DNA of 64,000 nt from Comamonadaceae bacterium (GTDB lineage Bacteria; Pseudomonadota; Gammaproteobacteria; Burkholderiales; Burkholderiaceae_C): NCBI GenBank assembly GCA_947452785.1, contig CANGDZ010000006.1, positions 1 through 64,000 of the forward strand. The letters are read 5' to 3'. Under the pieces are notes generated by a model that had not been told where the DNA came from, did no database searches, and saw only the letters and a list, made by a program, of their open reading frames with translations. The position numbers and the translations under genes are program-made. Positions within the stretch are counted from its first letter, which is position 1, and every line of letters begins with the position of its first letter. Below, in pieces: positions 27,700 to 35,535 of this stretch.

Positions 27700-28833
27700 A
27701 TGAAACTGATAGTTGCTCTGATATTGGCATTCTCTGCGCAATGGTTACCTTTCAATTCAATAAGTCAAGAGTTAAGCGCCGCATTGAATGAGGAGGTGCT
27801 TTCCATCCCCAAAAAGGGACGATTTTTCACAGTGAATCTTGAGGTCACAATTTTCAAGCCAGCTTTAGAGGGGGTCTTTCCCGTTGTCGTGATAAATCAT
27901 GGAAAAGCGCTTGGTGATCCCCGCTTTCAGTCGCGCTACCGCCCCACAAATGCTGCGAGATTTTTTTTGCAACGTGGCTATGCCGTTGTTGTTCCGATGC
28001 GGCAAGGGTTTTCAAAGTCTGAAGGCGGTTACATCGGTGGAGGGTGCAACGTTGAGAGTAATGGCATAGCTCAAGCAGAAGATGTCAAGGCGGTTATGGA
28101 TTTTGTGGTTCAGCAATCTTGGTCGGATAAAGAAAAAGTGTTGATTGCTGGTCAATCGCATGGTGGCTGGACGACCTTGGCATTTGGTTCGGAAAACTAT
28201 CCCGGCGTCCGTGGCCTGGTTAATTTTGCGGGAGGGCTCAAGCAGGAGAGCTGTACAGCTTGGGAGAGCGTCTTGGCTCGCGCCGCCGCTGAGTATGCCA
28301 AAACAACTAAGGCTCCATCAATTTGGTTTTACGGTGATAACGACAGTTATTTTTCACCATTCACCTTCAATGGCATGTTTGAGAAATATACGGCGGCGGG
28401 TGGCAATGCTCAATTGGTTGCTTTTGGCGTGTTTGAAAATGACGCTCACTCAATGTTCAGTAGCCGTAAAGGAGAGACCATTTGGCAACCTAAGATTGAC
28501 GCGTTCATGCGTCAGGTCGGATTGCCTGCGGATATCGTCTACCCAAAATTTGCAGGCATTCAACGAATGGCACCACCCGCCCCAACAGATTTTGCGGGTA
28601 TCAATGATGTTCTAGCCGTCCCTTTCCTTACTGAGAAAGGACGTGAGGGCTACAAAAACTTTTTGACAAAGCAATACCCCAGGGCATTCGCCATCGCCCC
28701 GAGTGGACGATGGGCATGGACGGAAATGGGTGATGACCCACTAAAGCGAGCCCTGGATACCTGTCATAAAAACAACAACCAAGTTTGTCGACTGTATGCA
28801 GTTGATGATCAAGTGGTTTGGGTAAAGGAGTAA
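27700..28833 (+). CDS. Secreted alpha/beta hydrolase inserted between liuB and liuC
   Basis: A 377-residue protein with an N-terminal signal peptide (hydrophobic residues 3-16) and a dienelactone-hydrolase/prolyl-oligopeptidase-like alpha/beta fold. The nucleophile elbow GQSHGGW has Ser153; an acid is likely in YGDNDSYF (about 213) and the histidine in ENDAHSMF (about 249). INHGKALGD early on fits the oxyanion region. The last ~100 residues are an unassigned domain. GC is clearly below the neighbours (27 and 25 G+C in the 60-base lines at 27961 and 28081, against 44 at 27421 in liuB), and liuB-liuC are normally adjacent. It is most likely a recent acquisition; substrate unknown. Confidence 0.85.
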   Translation: MKLIVALILAFSAQWLPFNSISQELSAALNEEVLSIPKKGRFFTVNLEVTIFKPALEGVFPVVVINHGKALGDPRFQSRYRPTNAARFFLQRGYAVVVPMRQGFSKSEGGYIGGGCNVESNGIAQAEDVKAVMDFVVQQSWSDKEKVLIAGQSHGGWTTLAFGSENYPGVRGLVNFAGGLKQESCTAWESVLARAAAEYAKTTKAPSIWFYGDNDSYFSPFTFNGMFEKYTAAGGNAQLVAFGVFENDAHSMFSSRKGETIWQPKIDAFMRQVGLPADIVYPKFAGIQRMAPPAPTDFAGINDVLAVPFLTEKGREGYKNFLTKQYPRAFAIAPSGRWAWTEMGDDPLKRALDTCHKNNNQVCRLYAVDDQVVWVKE

Positions 28834-28849
28834 ACGTGTCTAATTTTTT

Positions 28850-28868
28850 CTTGTTCCGCATGTGAAGG
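28850..28868 (+). repeat. 19-bp direct repeat, copy 2 (upstream of liuC)
   Basis: An exact copy of the liuB end (CTTGTTCCGCATGTGAAGG) continues into AGTAAACCCC before the liuC ATG and supplies its ribosome-binding site (GAAGGAG). Removing 27674-28849 would rebuild a normal liuB-liuC junction. Confidence 0.95.
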
Positions 28869-28878
28869 AGTAAACCCC

Positions 28879-29661
28879 ATGTACCAAACTCTTGAAATCC
28901 AAATCGAACACCACGTCGCAACGGTGTGGATGAATCGCCCTGATGTGCACAACGCATTTGATGAAACCTTGATCGCCGAATTGACGGCGGCCTGCAAGGC
29001 CCTCGACAAAGATCCGGCCGTACGCATCGTGGTGCTGGCCGGGCGCGGCAAAAGCTTTTCGGCCGGAGCGGACTTGAATTGGATGAAGCGTGCCGCGCAC
29101 AACAGCTTGCATGACAACTTGATGGATGCGCGCGCCTTAGCGGGCATGCTGCGCACTTTGTCAGAGATGCACAAGCCGACCATAGCGCGCGTGCAAGGCG
29201 CGGCCTTGGGAGGCGGCACCGGCTTGACTGCGGCATGCGATATCGCGATTGCCTCGACCCAAGCGGTGTTCGCCACATCCGAGGTCAAGTTTGGCATCAT
29301 CCCTTCGGCCATCAGCCCCTATGTGGTGCGGGCCATCGGTGCACGACAAAGTTATCGCTTTTTTCAAACCGCCGAGCGCATTGACGCGCAACGCGCATGC
29401 GCCCTGGGCTTGGTGCACGAAGTGGTGGCACCTGAGCAGCTCGACGTCAAGGTGCAAGAAATGGTGCAGGCCCTGCTGCAAGGCGGACCCTTGTCGCAGG
29501 CGGCTGCCAAGCAGTTGATCCGCGCGGTGGACGGTCACGCCATCAACGACGATGTGGTCGAAGACACGGCGCAGCGCATTGCGCATTTACGCGCTACGCC
29601 AGAGGCCAAAGAAGGCATCTCTGCTTTTCTCGATAAGCGTCAACCTTCGTGGTTGGCTTGA
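28879..29661 (+). CDS. liuC: Methylglutaconyl-CoA hydratase (enoyl-CoA hydratase family)
   Basis: A 260-residue crotonase-family protein hydrating 3-methylglutaconyl-CoA to HMG-CoA. The oxyanion-hole segments are VVLAGRGKSFSAGADLNWM and VQGAALGGGTGLTAACDIAIA; the helix around FGIIPSAISPYVVRAIG is typical of the LiuC group. Placement after liuB and before liuD supports this substrate over a general fatty acyl role. Confidence 0.92.
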   Translation: MYQTLEIQIEHHVATVWMNRPDVHNAFDETLIAELTAACKALDKDPAVRIVVLAGRGKSFSAGADLNWMKRAAHNSLHDNLMDARALAGMLRTLSEMHKPTIARVQGAALGGGTGLTAACDIAIASTQAVFATSEVKFGIIPSAISPYVVRAIGARQSYRFFQTAERIDAQRACALGLVHEVVAPEQLDVKVQEMVQALLQGGPLSQAAAKQLIRAVDGHAINDDVVEDTAQRIAHLRATPEAKEGISAFLDKRQPSWLA

Positions 29662-29675
29662 GCTTGGAGTTCCAC

Positions 29676-31715
29676 ATGTTTAAAAAAATTCTGATCGCCA
29701 ACCGTGGCGAAATCGCTTGCCGTGTGGCCGCTACGGCGCGCCGCATGGGCATCCAAACCGTCGCCGTTTATTCCGACGCTGACGCCGGCGCCAAGCATGT
29801 GCAAGCCTGTGACGAAGCCGTGCACGTAGGCGGCAGCGCGCCCAAAGACAGCTACCTGCGCTGGGAGCGCATTTTGCAAGCCGCCAAAGACACCGGCGCT
29901 GAGGCGGTGCACCCTGGCTACGGTTTTCTGAGTGAGAACGAAGACTTTGCCAAGGCCTGTGCTGCGGCCGGCCTGGTGTTCATTGGACCGCCCGCTTCCG
30001 CCATTTTGGCGATGGGCTTGAAGGCCGAATCCAAACGCTTGATGGAAACCGCCGGTGTGCCGCTGGTGCCCGGATACCACGGGGCCGACCAAGATCCCGC
30101 ATTGCTGCAGCGCGAGGCCGATGTCATAGGTTACCCGGCGCTGATCAAGGCCAGCGCGGGCGGTGGCGGCAAGGGCATGCGGGTGGTGGAAAAGTCCGAA
30201 GACTTTGCTGCGGCTTTGGCTTCATGCCAACGCGAAGCCATCAATAGCTTTGGCAGCGATGCGGTGCTGATTGAAAAGTATGTGCAGCGCCCACGCCACA
30301 TTGAGATTCAAGTGTTTGGTGACACGCACGGCAACTGCGTGTACCTGTTTGAGCGCGACTGCTCGGTGCAGCGTCGCCACCAAAAAGTGTTGGAAGAAGC
30401 CCCGGCCCCCGGCATGACCGAAGCCCTGCGTGCGCAAATGGGTGCAGCTGCCGTTGCGGCCGCCAAGGCGGTGAACTATGTGGGCGCGGGCACGGTGGAA
30501 TTCATTGTCGAGCAAACGGCGTATGACCAACCCGAGTCCATGAAGTTCTTTTTCATGGAAATGAACACGCGACTGCAGGTGGAGCATCCGGTGACCGAAG
30601 CCATCACCGGTCTCGATCTGGTGGAGTGGCAACTGCGTGTGGCCAGCGGCGAACCGTTGCCTTTGCAGCAAAGCGAAATCCGCATGACGGGTCACGCCAT
30701 CGAAGCGCGCATCTGCGCCGAAAACCCTGACAACAATTTCTTGCCCGCCACCGGCATGCTGCAGGTGTACCGTAAACCGCAAGCCAGTAGCTTCGAACGC
30801 GCGAACATGAGCGACACAGGCGTCGCGGTCCGCATCGACGACGGCGTGCGCGAGGGCGATACCATTAGCCCTTTTTACGACTCGATGGTGGCCAAGCTGA
30901 TCGTGCACGGCGACACGCGCGAGCAAGCGCTGGCGAGGCTCGACACCGCTTTGGCGCAAACCCACATCGTCGGCCTGAACACCAATGTGCAGTTCTTGCG
31001 CCATGTGGTGCGCTCTGCCTCGTTTGCCACGGCCAAGCTCGATACGGCCTTGATCCCGCGCGAGTCGGCGGTGCTGTTCAAACAAGACACCGTGGGTTTG
31101 CAAGCCGCGGCGGCTGCTGTGATTGCCGATGCACTGCAAGCTGAAGTCGCCGCGCAAGGCGCGGACCCGTTCAGTCGCCGTGATGGCTGGCAGTCTCACG
31201 GCATCACGCAACGCCGGTTTGAGTTGGAGTACGAAGGACAGCCGGTGCGCGCTGAGTTGCGTTACGAGCGTGCTGGCGTCCTCAGCCTGCAAGTGGGCGA
31301 AGCGGCTGCGGCGTCTTTGCAGTTCACCTCCTCAGAGACCTCGCCCAACCCGGGCGGCGGCCTGTGGGTGCAGTTCAACGGCGCGCGCATCCACAGTCAG
31401 GTGCACGCACAAGGCGAAGTACGCCATGTGTTTACGCCGCAGGGGGCGGTGCGCATCAGCTTGCTGGACCCACTGGCCCATGCCGGTGAAGCTGCACAAG
31501 AAGGCGGACGCTTGACCGCGCCCATGCCGGGCAAGGTGGTGTCGTTTGCCGTCAAGGCGGGCGACCGGGTTTTGGCCGGTCAAGCCCTGGCCGTGATGGA
31601 GGCCATGAAAATGGAGCACACCATCGCTGCGCCCCAAGACGGCACCGTGGCCGAGTTGCTGTACGCGCCAGGTGATCAAGTGGCTGAGGGTGCGGAGTTG
31701 CTCAAGCTGCTTTGA
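29676..31715 (+). CDS. liuD: 3-methylcrotonyl-CoA carboxylase, biotin carboxylase/carrier (alpha) subunit
   Basis: A 679-residue biotin enzyme. The N-terminal biotin carboxylase domain starts FKKILIANRGEIACRV and includes the ATP-grasp loop SAGGGGKGMR and MEMNTRLQVEHPVTE; a linker follows, and the C-terminal biotin carrier has AMKMEHT with the biotinylated lysine. It makes carboxybiotin for LiuB using ATP and bicarbonate. The start at 29676, after TTGGAG, gives the conserved N-terminus. Confidence 0.95.
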   Translation: MFKKILIANRGEIACRVAATARRMGIQTVAVYSDADAGAKHVQACDEAVHVGGSAPKDSYLRWERILQAAKDTGAEAVHPGYGFLSENEDFAKACAAAGLVFIGPPASAILAMGLKAESKRLMETAGVPLVPGYHGADQDPALLQREADVIGYPALIKASAGGGGKGMRVVEKSEDFAAALASCQREAINSFGSDAVLIEKYVQRPRHIEIQVFGDTHGNCVYLFERDCSVQRRHQKVLEEAPAPGMTEALRAQMGAAAVAAAKAVNYVGAGTVEFIVEQTAYDQPESMKFFFMEMNTRLQVEHPVTEAITGLDLVEWQLRVASGEPLPLQQSEIRMTGHAIEARICAENPDNNFLPATGMLQVYRKPQASSFERANMSDTGVAVRIDDGVREGDTISPFYDSMVAKLIVHGDTREQALARLDTALAQTHIVGLNTNVQFLRHVVRSASFATAKLDTALIPRESAVLFKQDTVGLQAAAAAVIADALQAEVAAQGADPFSRRDGWQSHGITQRRFELEYEGQPVRAELRYERAGVLSLQVGEAAAASLQFTSSETSPNPGGGLWVQFNGARIHSQVHAQGEVRHVFTPQGAVRISLLDPLAHAGEAAQEGGRLTAPMPGKVVSFAVKAGDRVLAGQALAVMEAMKMEHTIAAPQDGTVAELLYAPGDQVAEGAELLKLL

Positions 31716-31768
31716 CGCCAAAGACCCGTGCGACAGTGCGGGTGGTGACTTGCTGAGAAAATCTGTTC

Positions 31769-32689
31769 ATGAACATCACCCTCTTTTTCGCCAGCCTGTC
31801 GCCCGAGCCTTGGTTGCAAGGCTTGCAACAGGCCTTTCCTGAAGCTACCGTGTCGGCCTGGGTGCCTGGTGCGCCGCCAGCGGACCACGCCATCGTCTGG
31901 GCACCGCCCCAGCAATTCATTGACGAGCAGACCGGCCTGCAAACCCTGTTCAATATTGGTGCGGGTGTGGATGCGTTGCTGCAACTGCGTTTGCCGCCCA
32001 GTTTGAAAGTGGTGCGCCTGGACGACGCGGGCATGTCGGTGCAAATGGCCGAATACGTGTGCCATGCCGTGATTCGCCATTTTCGCGAATTCGATGGTTA
32101 CGACACCGACACGCAAGCGGGTAAATGGTCATTTCGCAAACCGCGCAGCCGTGCTGACTTTGCCGTGGGCGTGATGGGCCTGGGCGTGTTGGGCGAGCGT
32201 GTGGCCAAGGCCTTGCAAGTGTTTGAGTTTCCGGTCAACGGCTACAGCCGAAGCCCCAAAGAGGTCGCCGGTGTGCGCTGCTTCAGCGGCGCGCAGGCCT
32301 TGCCCGATTTTCTAGCCGCAACCCGCGTGCTGGTGAACCTGATGCCGCTCACGCCCGAGACCGAAAACATCTTGAACCAAGCCACGCTGTCGCAACTGCC
32401 CAAAGGGGGCTACGTCATCAATGTGGCGCGCGGCAAGCACTTGGTCGAGGACGACCTGATCGAGCTGATTGACAGCGGGCATTTGGCTGGCGCCACGCTG
32501 GACGTGTTCCGCACCGAGCCGCTGCCCGTCGACCATCCGTTTTGGCAACACCCGAAAATCACCGTGACCCCGCATACTTCCGCGCGCACCCTGCGCGAAG
32601 AAAGCATTGCGCAAATCGTCGGCAAAATCCGGGCCTTGGGCCGGGGCGAGCCGATCCAGGGTCTGGTGGATACTGTGCGTGGTTACTGA
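31769..32689 (+). CDS. ghrA: D-2-hydroxyacid dehydrogenase (glyoxylate/hydroxypyruvate reductase A type)
   Basis: A 306-residue NAD(P)-dependent dehydrogenase. The Rossmann motif GVMGLGVLGERVA is near residue 136; NVARGKHLVEDDLIELID and the catalytic histidine in VTPHTSA (about 270) follow, with a TLDVFRTEPLP stretch. It matches GhrA-type enzymes. It is not a leucine-pathway enzyme, although it sits between liuD and liuE, probably as a co-transcribed passenger. Confidence 0.85.
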   Translation: MNITLFFASLSPEPWLQGLQQAFPEATVSAWVPGAPPADHAIVWAPPQQFIDEQTGLQTLFNIGAGVDALLQLRLPPSLKVVRLDDAGMSVQMAEYVCHAVIRHFREFDGYDTDTQAGKWSFRKPRSRADFAVGVMGLGVLGERVAKALQVFEFPVNGYSRSPKEVAGVRCFSGAQALPDFLAATRVLVNLMPLTPETENILNQATLSQLPKGGYVINVARGKHLVEDDLIELIDSGHLAGATLDVFRTEPLPVDHPFWQHPKITVTPHTSARTLREESIAQIVGKIRALGRGEPIQGLVDTVRGY

Positions 32690-32723
32690 ACTTCACACCG
32701 CTTGAACTCAACACTGTTTACTT

Positions 32724-33632
32724 ATGAATCTGCCTTCCTTTGTCCAACTGATCGACGTCGGCCCGCGTGATGGTCTGCAAAACGAAAAGCAGCCAGTGCC
32801 TGCCGCTGTCAAGATCGAGTTGGTGCACCGCCTGCAGGCTGCGGGCCTGAAAGAAATTGAAGTCACCAGTTTCGTCAGCCCCAAGTGGGTGCCGCAAATG
32901 GCCGACAACGCGCAAGTTATGGCCGGCATTCAACGCCAGGCCGGTGTGCGCTACTCCGTGCTCACGCCGAATGTGCAAGGCTTTGAAGCGGCATTGAAAT
33001 CCAAGCCTGACGAGATCGTGGTGTTTGGAGCGGCCAGCGAAGCCTTTAGCCACAAGAACATCAACTGCTCGATCGCTGAGAGCATGGAGCGCTTTGCGCC
33101 GGTGGTGCAGGCCGCGCTGGCGGCAGGCATTGCGGTGCGCGGCGCCATGAGCTGCACCGTGGGCTGCCCTTACGAAGGCGATGTGGCGCCCGAGCGTGTG
33201 GGCTACTTGGCCGGGCTGATGAAGCAGATTGGCGTGCAGCGCGTGGACGTGGCCGACACAATTGGTGTGGGCACGCCGCTCAAAGTGCAGCGCGCGATTG
33301 AAGCCACGCTCGCGCATTTCGATGTGGCCCACATCTGCGGCCACTTTCACGACACCTACGGCCAGGCCCTGGCGAACACGCTGGCGGCGCTGCAGATGGG
33401 CGTCTGGAACTTCCAGTCTTCGGTGGCCGGGCTGGGCGGTTGCCCCTATGCCAAGGGCGCGACCGGCAATGTGGCCACCGAAGAGGTGGTGTACTTGCTG
33501 CACGGCTTGGGCATCGACACCGGCATCGACTTGGACCGTTTGGTGGATGCGGGCGCTTTCATCAGCGACTTTTTGCAGCGCAAGTCTAACTCGCGTGTGG
33601 CCACTGCGGTGCTGAACAAGCGCGCAGGCTGA
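32724..33632 (+). CDS. liuE: Hydroxymethylglutaryl-CoA lyase
   Basis: A 302-residue TIM-barrel lyase splitting HMG-CoA into acetyl-CoA and acetoacetate, the last leucine-specific step. Signature stretches: VGPRDGLQNEK (metal Asp and catalytic Arg), GAMSCTVGCPYEG, HFHDTYGQALAN (metal histidines), and GLGGCPYAKGATGN containing the catalytic cysteine loop. Standard length. Confidence 0.94.
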   Translation: MNLPSFVQLIDVGPRDGLQNEKQPVPAAVKIELVHRLQAAGLKEIEVTSFVSPKWVPQMADNAQVMAGIQRQAGVRYSVLTPNVQGFEAALKSKPDEIVVFGAASEAFSHKNINCSIAESMERFAPVVQAALAAGIAVRGAMSCTVGCPYEGDVAPERVGYLAGLMKQIGVQRVDVADTIGVGTPLKVQRAIEATLAHFDVAHICGHFHDTYGQALANTLAALQMGVWNFQSSVAGLGGCPYAKGATGNVATEEVVYLLHGLGIDTGIDLDRLVDAGAFISDFLQRKSNSRVATAVLNKRAG

Positions 33633-33643
33633 ACCCCATTTCC

Positions 33644-34153
33644 ATGTGCGGCGCTGAACTTCATTCTCTGCCCGATGGCGTGCAACGCGTGGCCGCCGTT
33701 CTGCAAGCGGCTGGCCATGCCCATGGCCCGCTCATGCTCGATGGCGCAGCGCGCACCGCCCAGGAAGCGGCTGACGGCTTGCAGGTCGCGCTGGGGCAAG
33801 TCGCCAAAAGCGTGATTTTCAAACGCAAGGAAGACGGTGTGGCCGTGCTGGTGGTGACCTCGGGTGATCGGCGGGTGGACGAGAAAAAGATCGCTGCATT
33901 GGTGGGCAAGGTCGGTCGCGCCGATGCCGATTTTGTGAAAAGCCAAACCGGCTTCAGTATCGGGGGCGTCTCGCCCGTTGCGCACTTGCATTCACCCGTG
34001 ACCTTGCTGGACCAAGACTTGTGGCGCTTTGAAATTTTGTGGGCGGCAGCGGGTCATCCGCATGCGGTCTTTTCACTCAGCCCCGATGATTTGCTGCGAT
34101 TGACCGCCGCGCCGCGCGCCGATGTGGTGCAAACTCCCGTGTTGAGGCCATGA
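33644..34153 (+). CDS. YbaK/EbsC-family aminoacyl-tRNA deacylase
   Basis: A 169-residue YbaK/ProX-domain protein with the conserved lysine region GQVAKSVIFKRKEDG and the loop TGFSIGGVSPVAHL. Family members hydrolyse mischarged tRNA (for example Cys- or Ala-tRNA-Pro); which tRNA this one edits is not clear. It overlaps the DUF1289 gene by 4 bp. Confidence 0.85.
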   Translation: MCGAELHSLPDGVQRVAAVLQAAGHAHGPLMLDGAARTAQEAADGLQVALGQVAKSVIFKRKEDGVAVLVVTSGDRRVDEKKIAALVGKVGRADADFVKSQTGFSIGGVSPVAHLHSPVTLLDQDLWRFEILWAAAGHPHAVFSLSPDDLLRLTAAPRADVVQTPVLRP

Positions 34154-34374
34154 GCCGCCTGCAACGTTTGGCGCAATTGGCGGATCGCGTGTTGTCGGAT
34201 CCGCAACCGCATGTGCCCTCGCCCTGTGTGTCCATTTGCAGCATGAACCCGGAGAACCAGTGGTGTGAAGGGTGCTTGCGCAGCTTGAGCGAAATTGGCG
34301 AGTGGTCGCGCGCCGACGATGCGCAAAAGAGGCAGGTTTGGCGGTTGATTGCTGAGCGCCTCAAAACCCATTAG
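34150..34374 (+). CDS. DUF1289 small cysteine-rich protein
   Basis: A 74-residue protein with the DUF1289 core SPCVSICSMNPENQWCEGC and RTLxEI-like LRSLSEIGEWS. Four cysteines suggest metal or redox binding; no function is established. It starts within the ybaK-like stop (ATGA). Confidence 0.87.
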   Translation: MSRLQRLAQLADRVLSDPQPHVPSPCVSICSMNPENQWCEGCLRSLSEIGEWSRADDAQKRQVWRLIAERLKTH

Positions 34375-34383
34375 GAGACGGAC

Positions 34384-35025
34384 ATGAAAGACATCACGTT
34401 TTATTTTGACTTCATCTCGCCCTATGCTTGGTTGGGTTTTCAAGCGCAGCCTGAAGCCCTGAAAGGCATCAGCCACCAAGTGCATTACAAGCCGGTCTTG
34501 TTCGGGGCTTTGCTCAAGCACCACGGCCAACTGGGACCTGCCGAAATCCCGGCCAAGCGCGACTGGACCTACCGCCAAGTGCAATGGTTGGCGCGCCAGC
34601 AGGGCACAGACCTGCAAATGCCCGCGGCCCACCCCTTCAATCCCTTGGCGTTGTTGCGTTTGGCCGTGGCCAGCCAAGCCGATGGCTTGCCCAACCGCTT
34701 TGTCACCGAGAAGATTTTTCAACACGTGTGGTGTACGGGCGCAGACGCTGCCGATGGTGAGCGTTTGGTGGCGTTGCACGCGCAGTTGGCGTTGGCGCAA
34801 GATCCTCAGTCGGCGCAGGTTAAGCAACAACTGCAAAGCTGGACGCAAGAGGCCATGGCTCTGGGTGTGTTTGGCGTGCCCAGTTGGGTGGTGGACGGCA
34901 AGGTGTTCTGGGGCCAAGACGCCTTGCCTATGCTGCGTGCCTACCTGCTAGGCGACGACTGGTTCAACGGCTCCGGCTGGCATGGGGTTAGCGACATTGA
35001 AGTGGGCATTCGCCGTCAGGGCTGA
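34384..35025 (+). CDS. DsbA-family/2-hydroxychromene-2-carboxylate isomerase-like protein
   Basis: A 213-residue thioredoxin-fold protein beginning ITFYFDFISPYAWLG, typical of HCCA isomerases and kappa-class GST relatives; the active-site position is a serine (SPYAW), not a CxxC pair. The C-terminal VFGVPSWVVDGKVFWGQDAL completes the fold. It probably uses glutathione; the aromatic substrate is unknown and no aromatic pathway genes are nearby. Confidence 0.85.
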   Translation: MKDITFYFDFISPYAWLGFQAQPEALKGISHQVHYKPVLFGALLKHHGQLGPAEIPAKRDWTYRQVQWLARQQGTDLQMPAAHPFNPLALLRLAVASQADGLPNRFVTEKIFQHVWCTGADAADGERLVALHAQLALAQDPQSAQVKQQLQSWTQEAMALGVFGVPSWVVDGKVFWGQDALPMLRAYLLGDDWFNGSGWHGVSDIEVGIRRQG

Positions 35026-35303
35026 GCGTCAGTCTCTCGCGGCTGGTCGTGGTCTTGTCGGTTCGAGGGCCCGTCCAGGCGGTTGGCCACCACGGCGTAA
35101 ATGACCGTAATGGCCAAAAAGACCAGGACACTGCCTTGTGCCGTCATCCAAAAGCTGAAGGGCCAATCACCCCATAAAAAGCTCAGCTCGCGTGCCCAAT
35201 ACACCACGCCAAATGAGGCTGCAGCCCACACCAGCAACAAAGCAGCGGTAAGCCATCGCAAGGGCCTGTAAGCGCTGGAGGTTTGGCTGGACTGGGTGAG
35301 CAT
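35016..35303 (-). CDS. DUF4212 small membrane subunit (orphan)
   Basis: A 95-residue protein with two membrane helices (about 16-36 and 47-70). The pattern FWMTAQGSVLVFLAITVIYA fits DUF4212, the small subunit that normally precedes a VC_2705-type sodium:solute symporter. No such symporter is adjacent here. The 3' end overlaps the convergent isomerase gene by 10 bp. Confidence 0.75.
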   Translation of the reverse strand: MLTQSSQTSSAYRPLRWLTAALLLVWAAASFGVVYWARELSFLWGDWPFSFWMTAQGSVLVFLAITVIYAVVANRLDGPSNRQDHDQPRETDAQP

Positions 35304-35535
35304 GGGATGAGCATAACCCTTGCCGCAGCGCTTTTACCCCCTTAAGGCGCGGGCAATGGGCACAGGGGTTTTCCCTTGAAGGGGTGTAAATTTCATGATG
35401 CAATAAATCAATCAAGGGTTTCAACTTAAAACGTCAGCCCCTGTTGGTTTCGTGTCAGAAGAAGGTCAGAGGGAACCTCAAAAATCGACGCAAGTCCTTA
35501 TTTCGAGGCCTCGTTTTTCATTAGGAGACTGCTTT

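Noticed and set aside
27670-28870. An insertion sequence or transposon at the liuB-liuC junction.
   Set aside because: No transposase and no terminal inverted repeats were found; only the direct repeat and a hydrolase gene are present.
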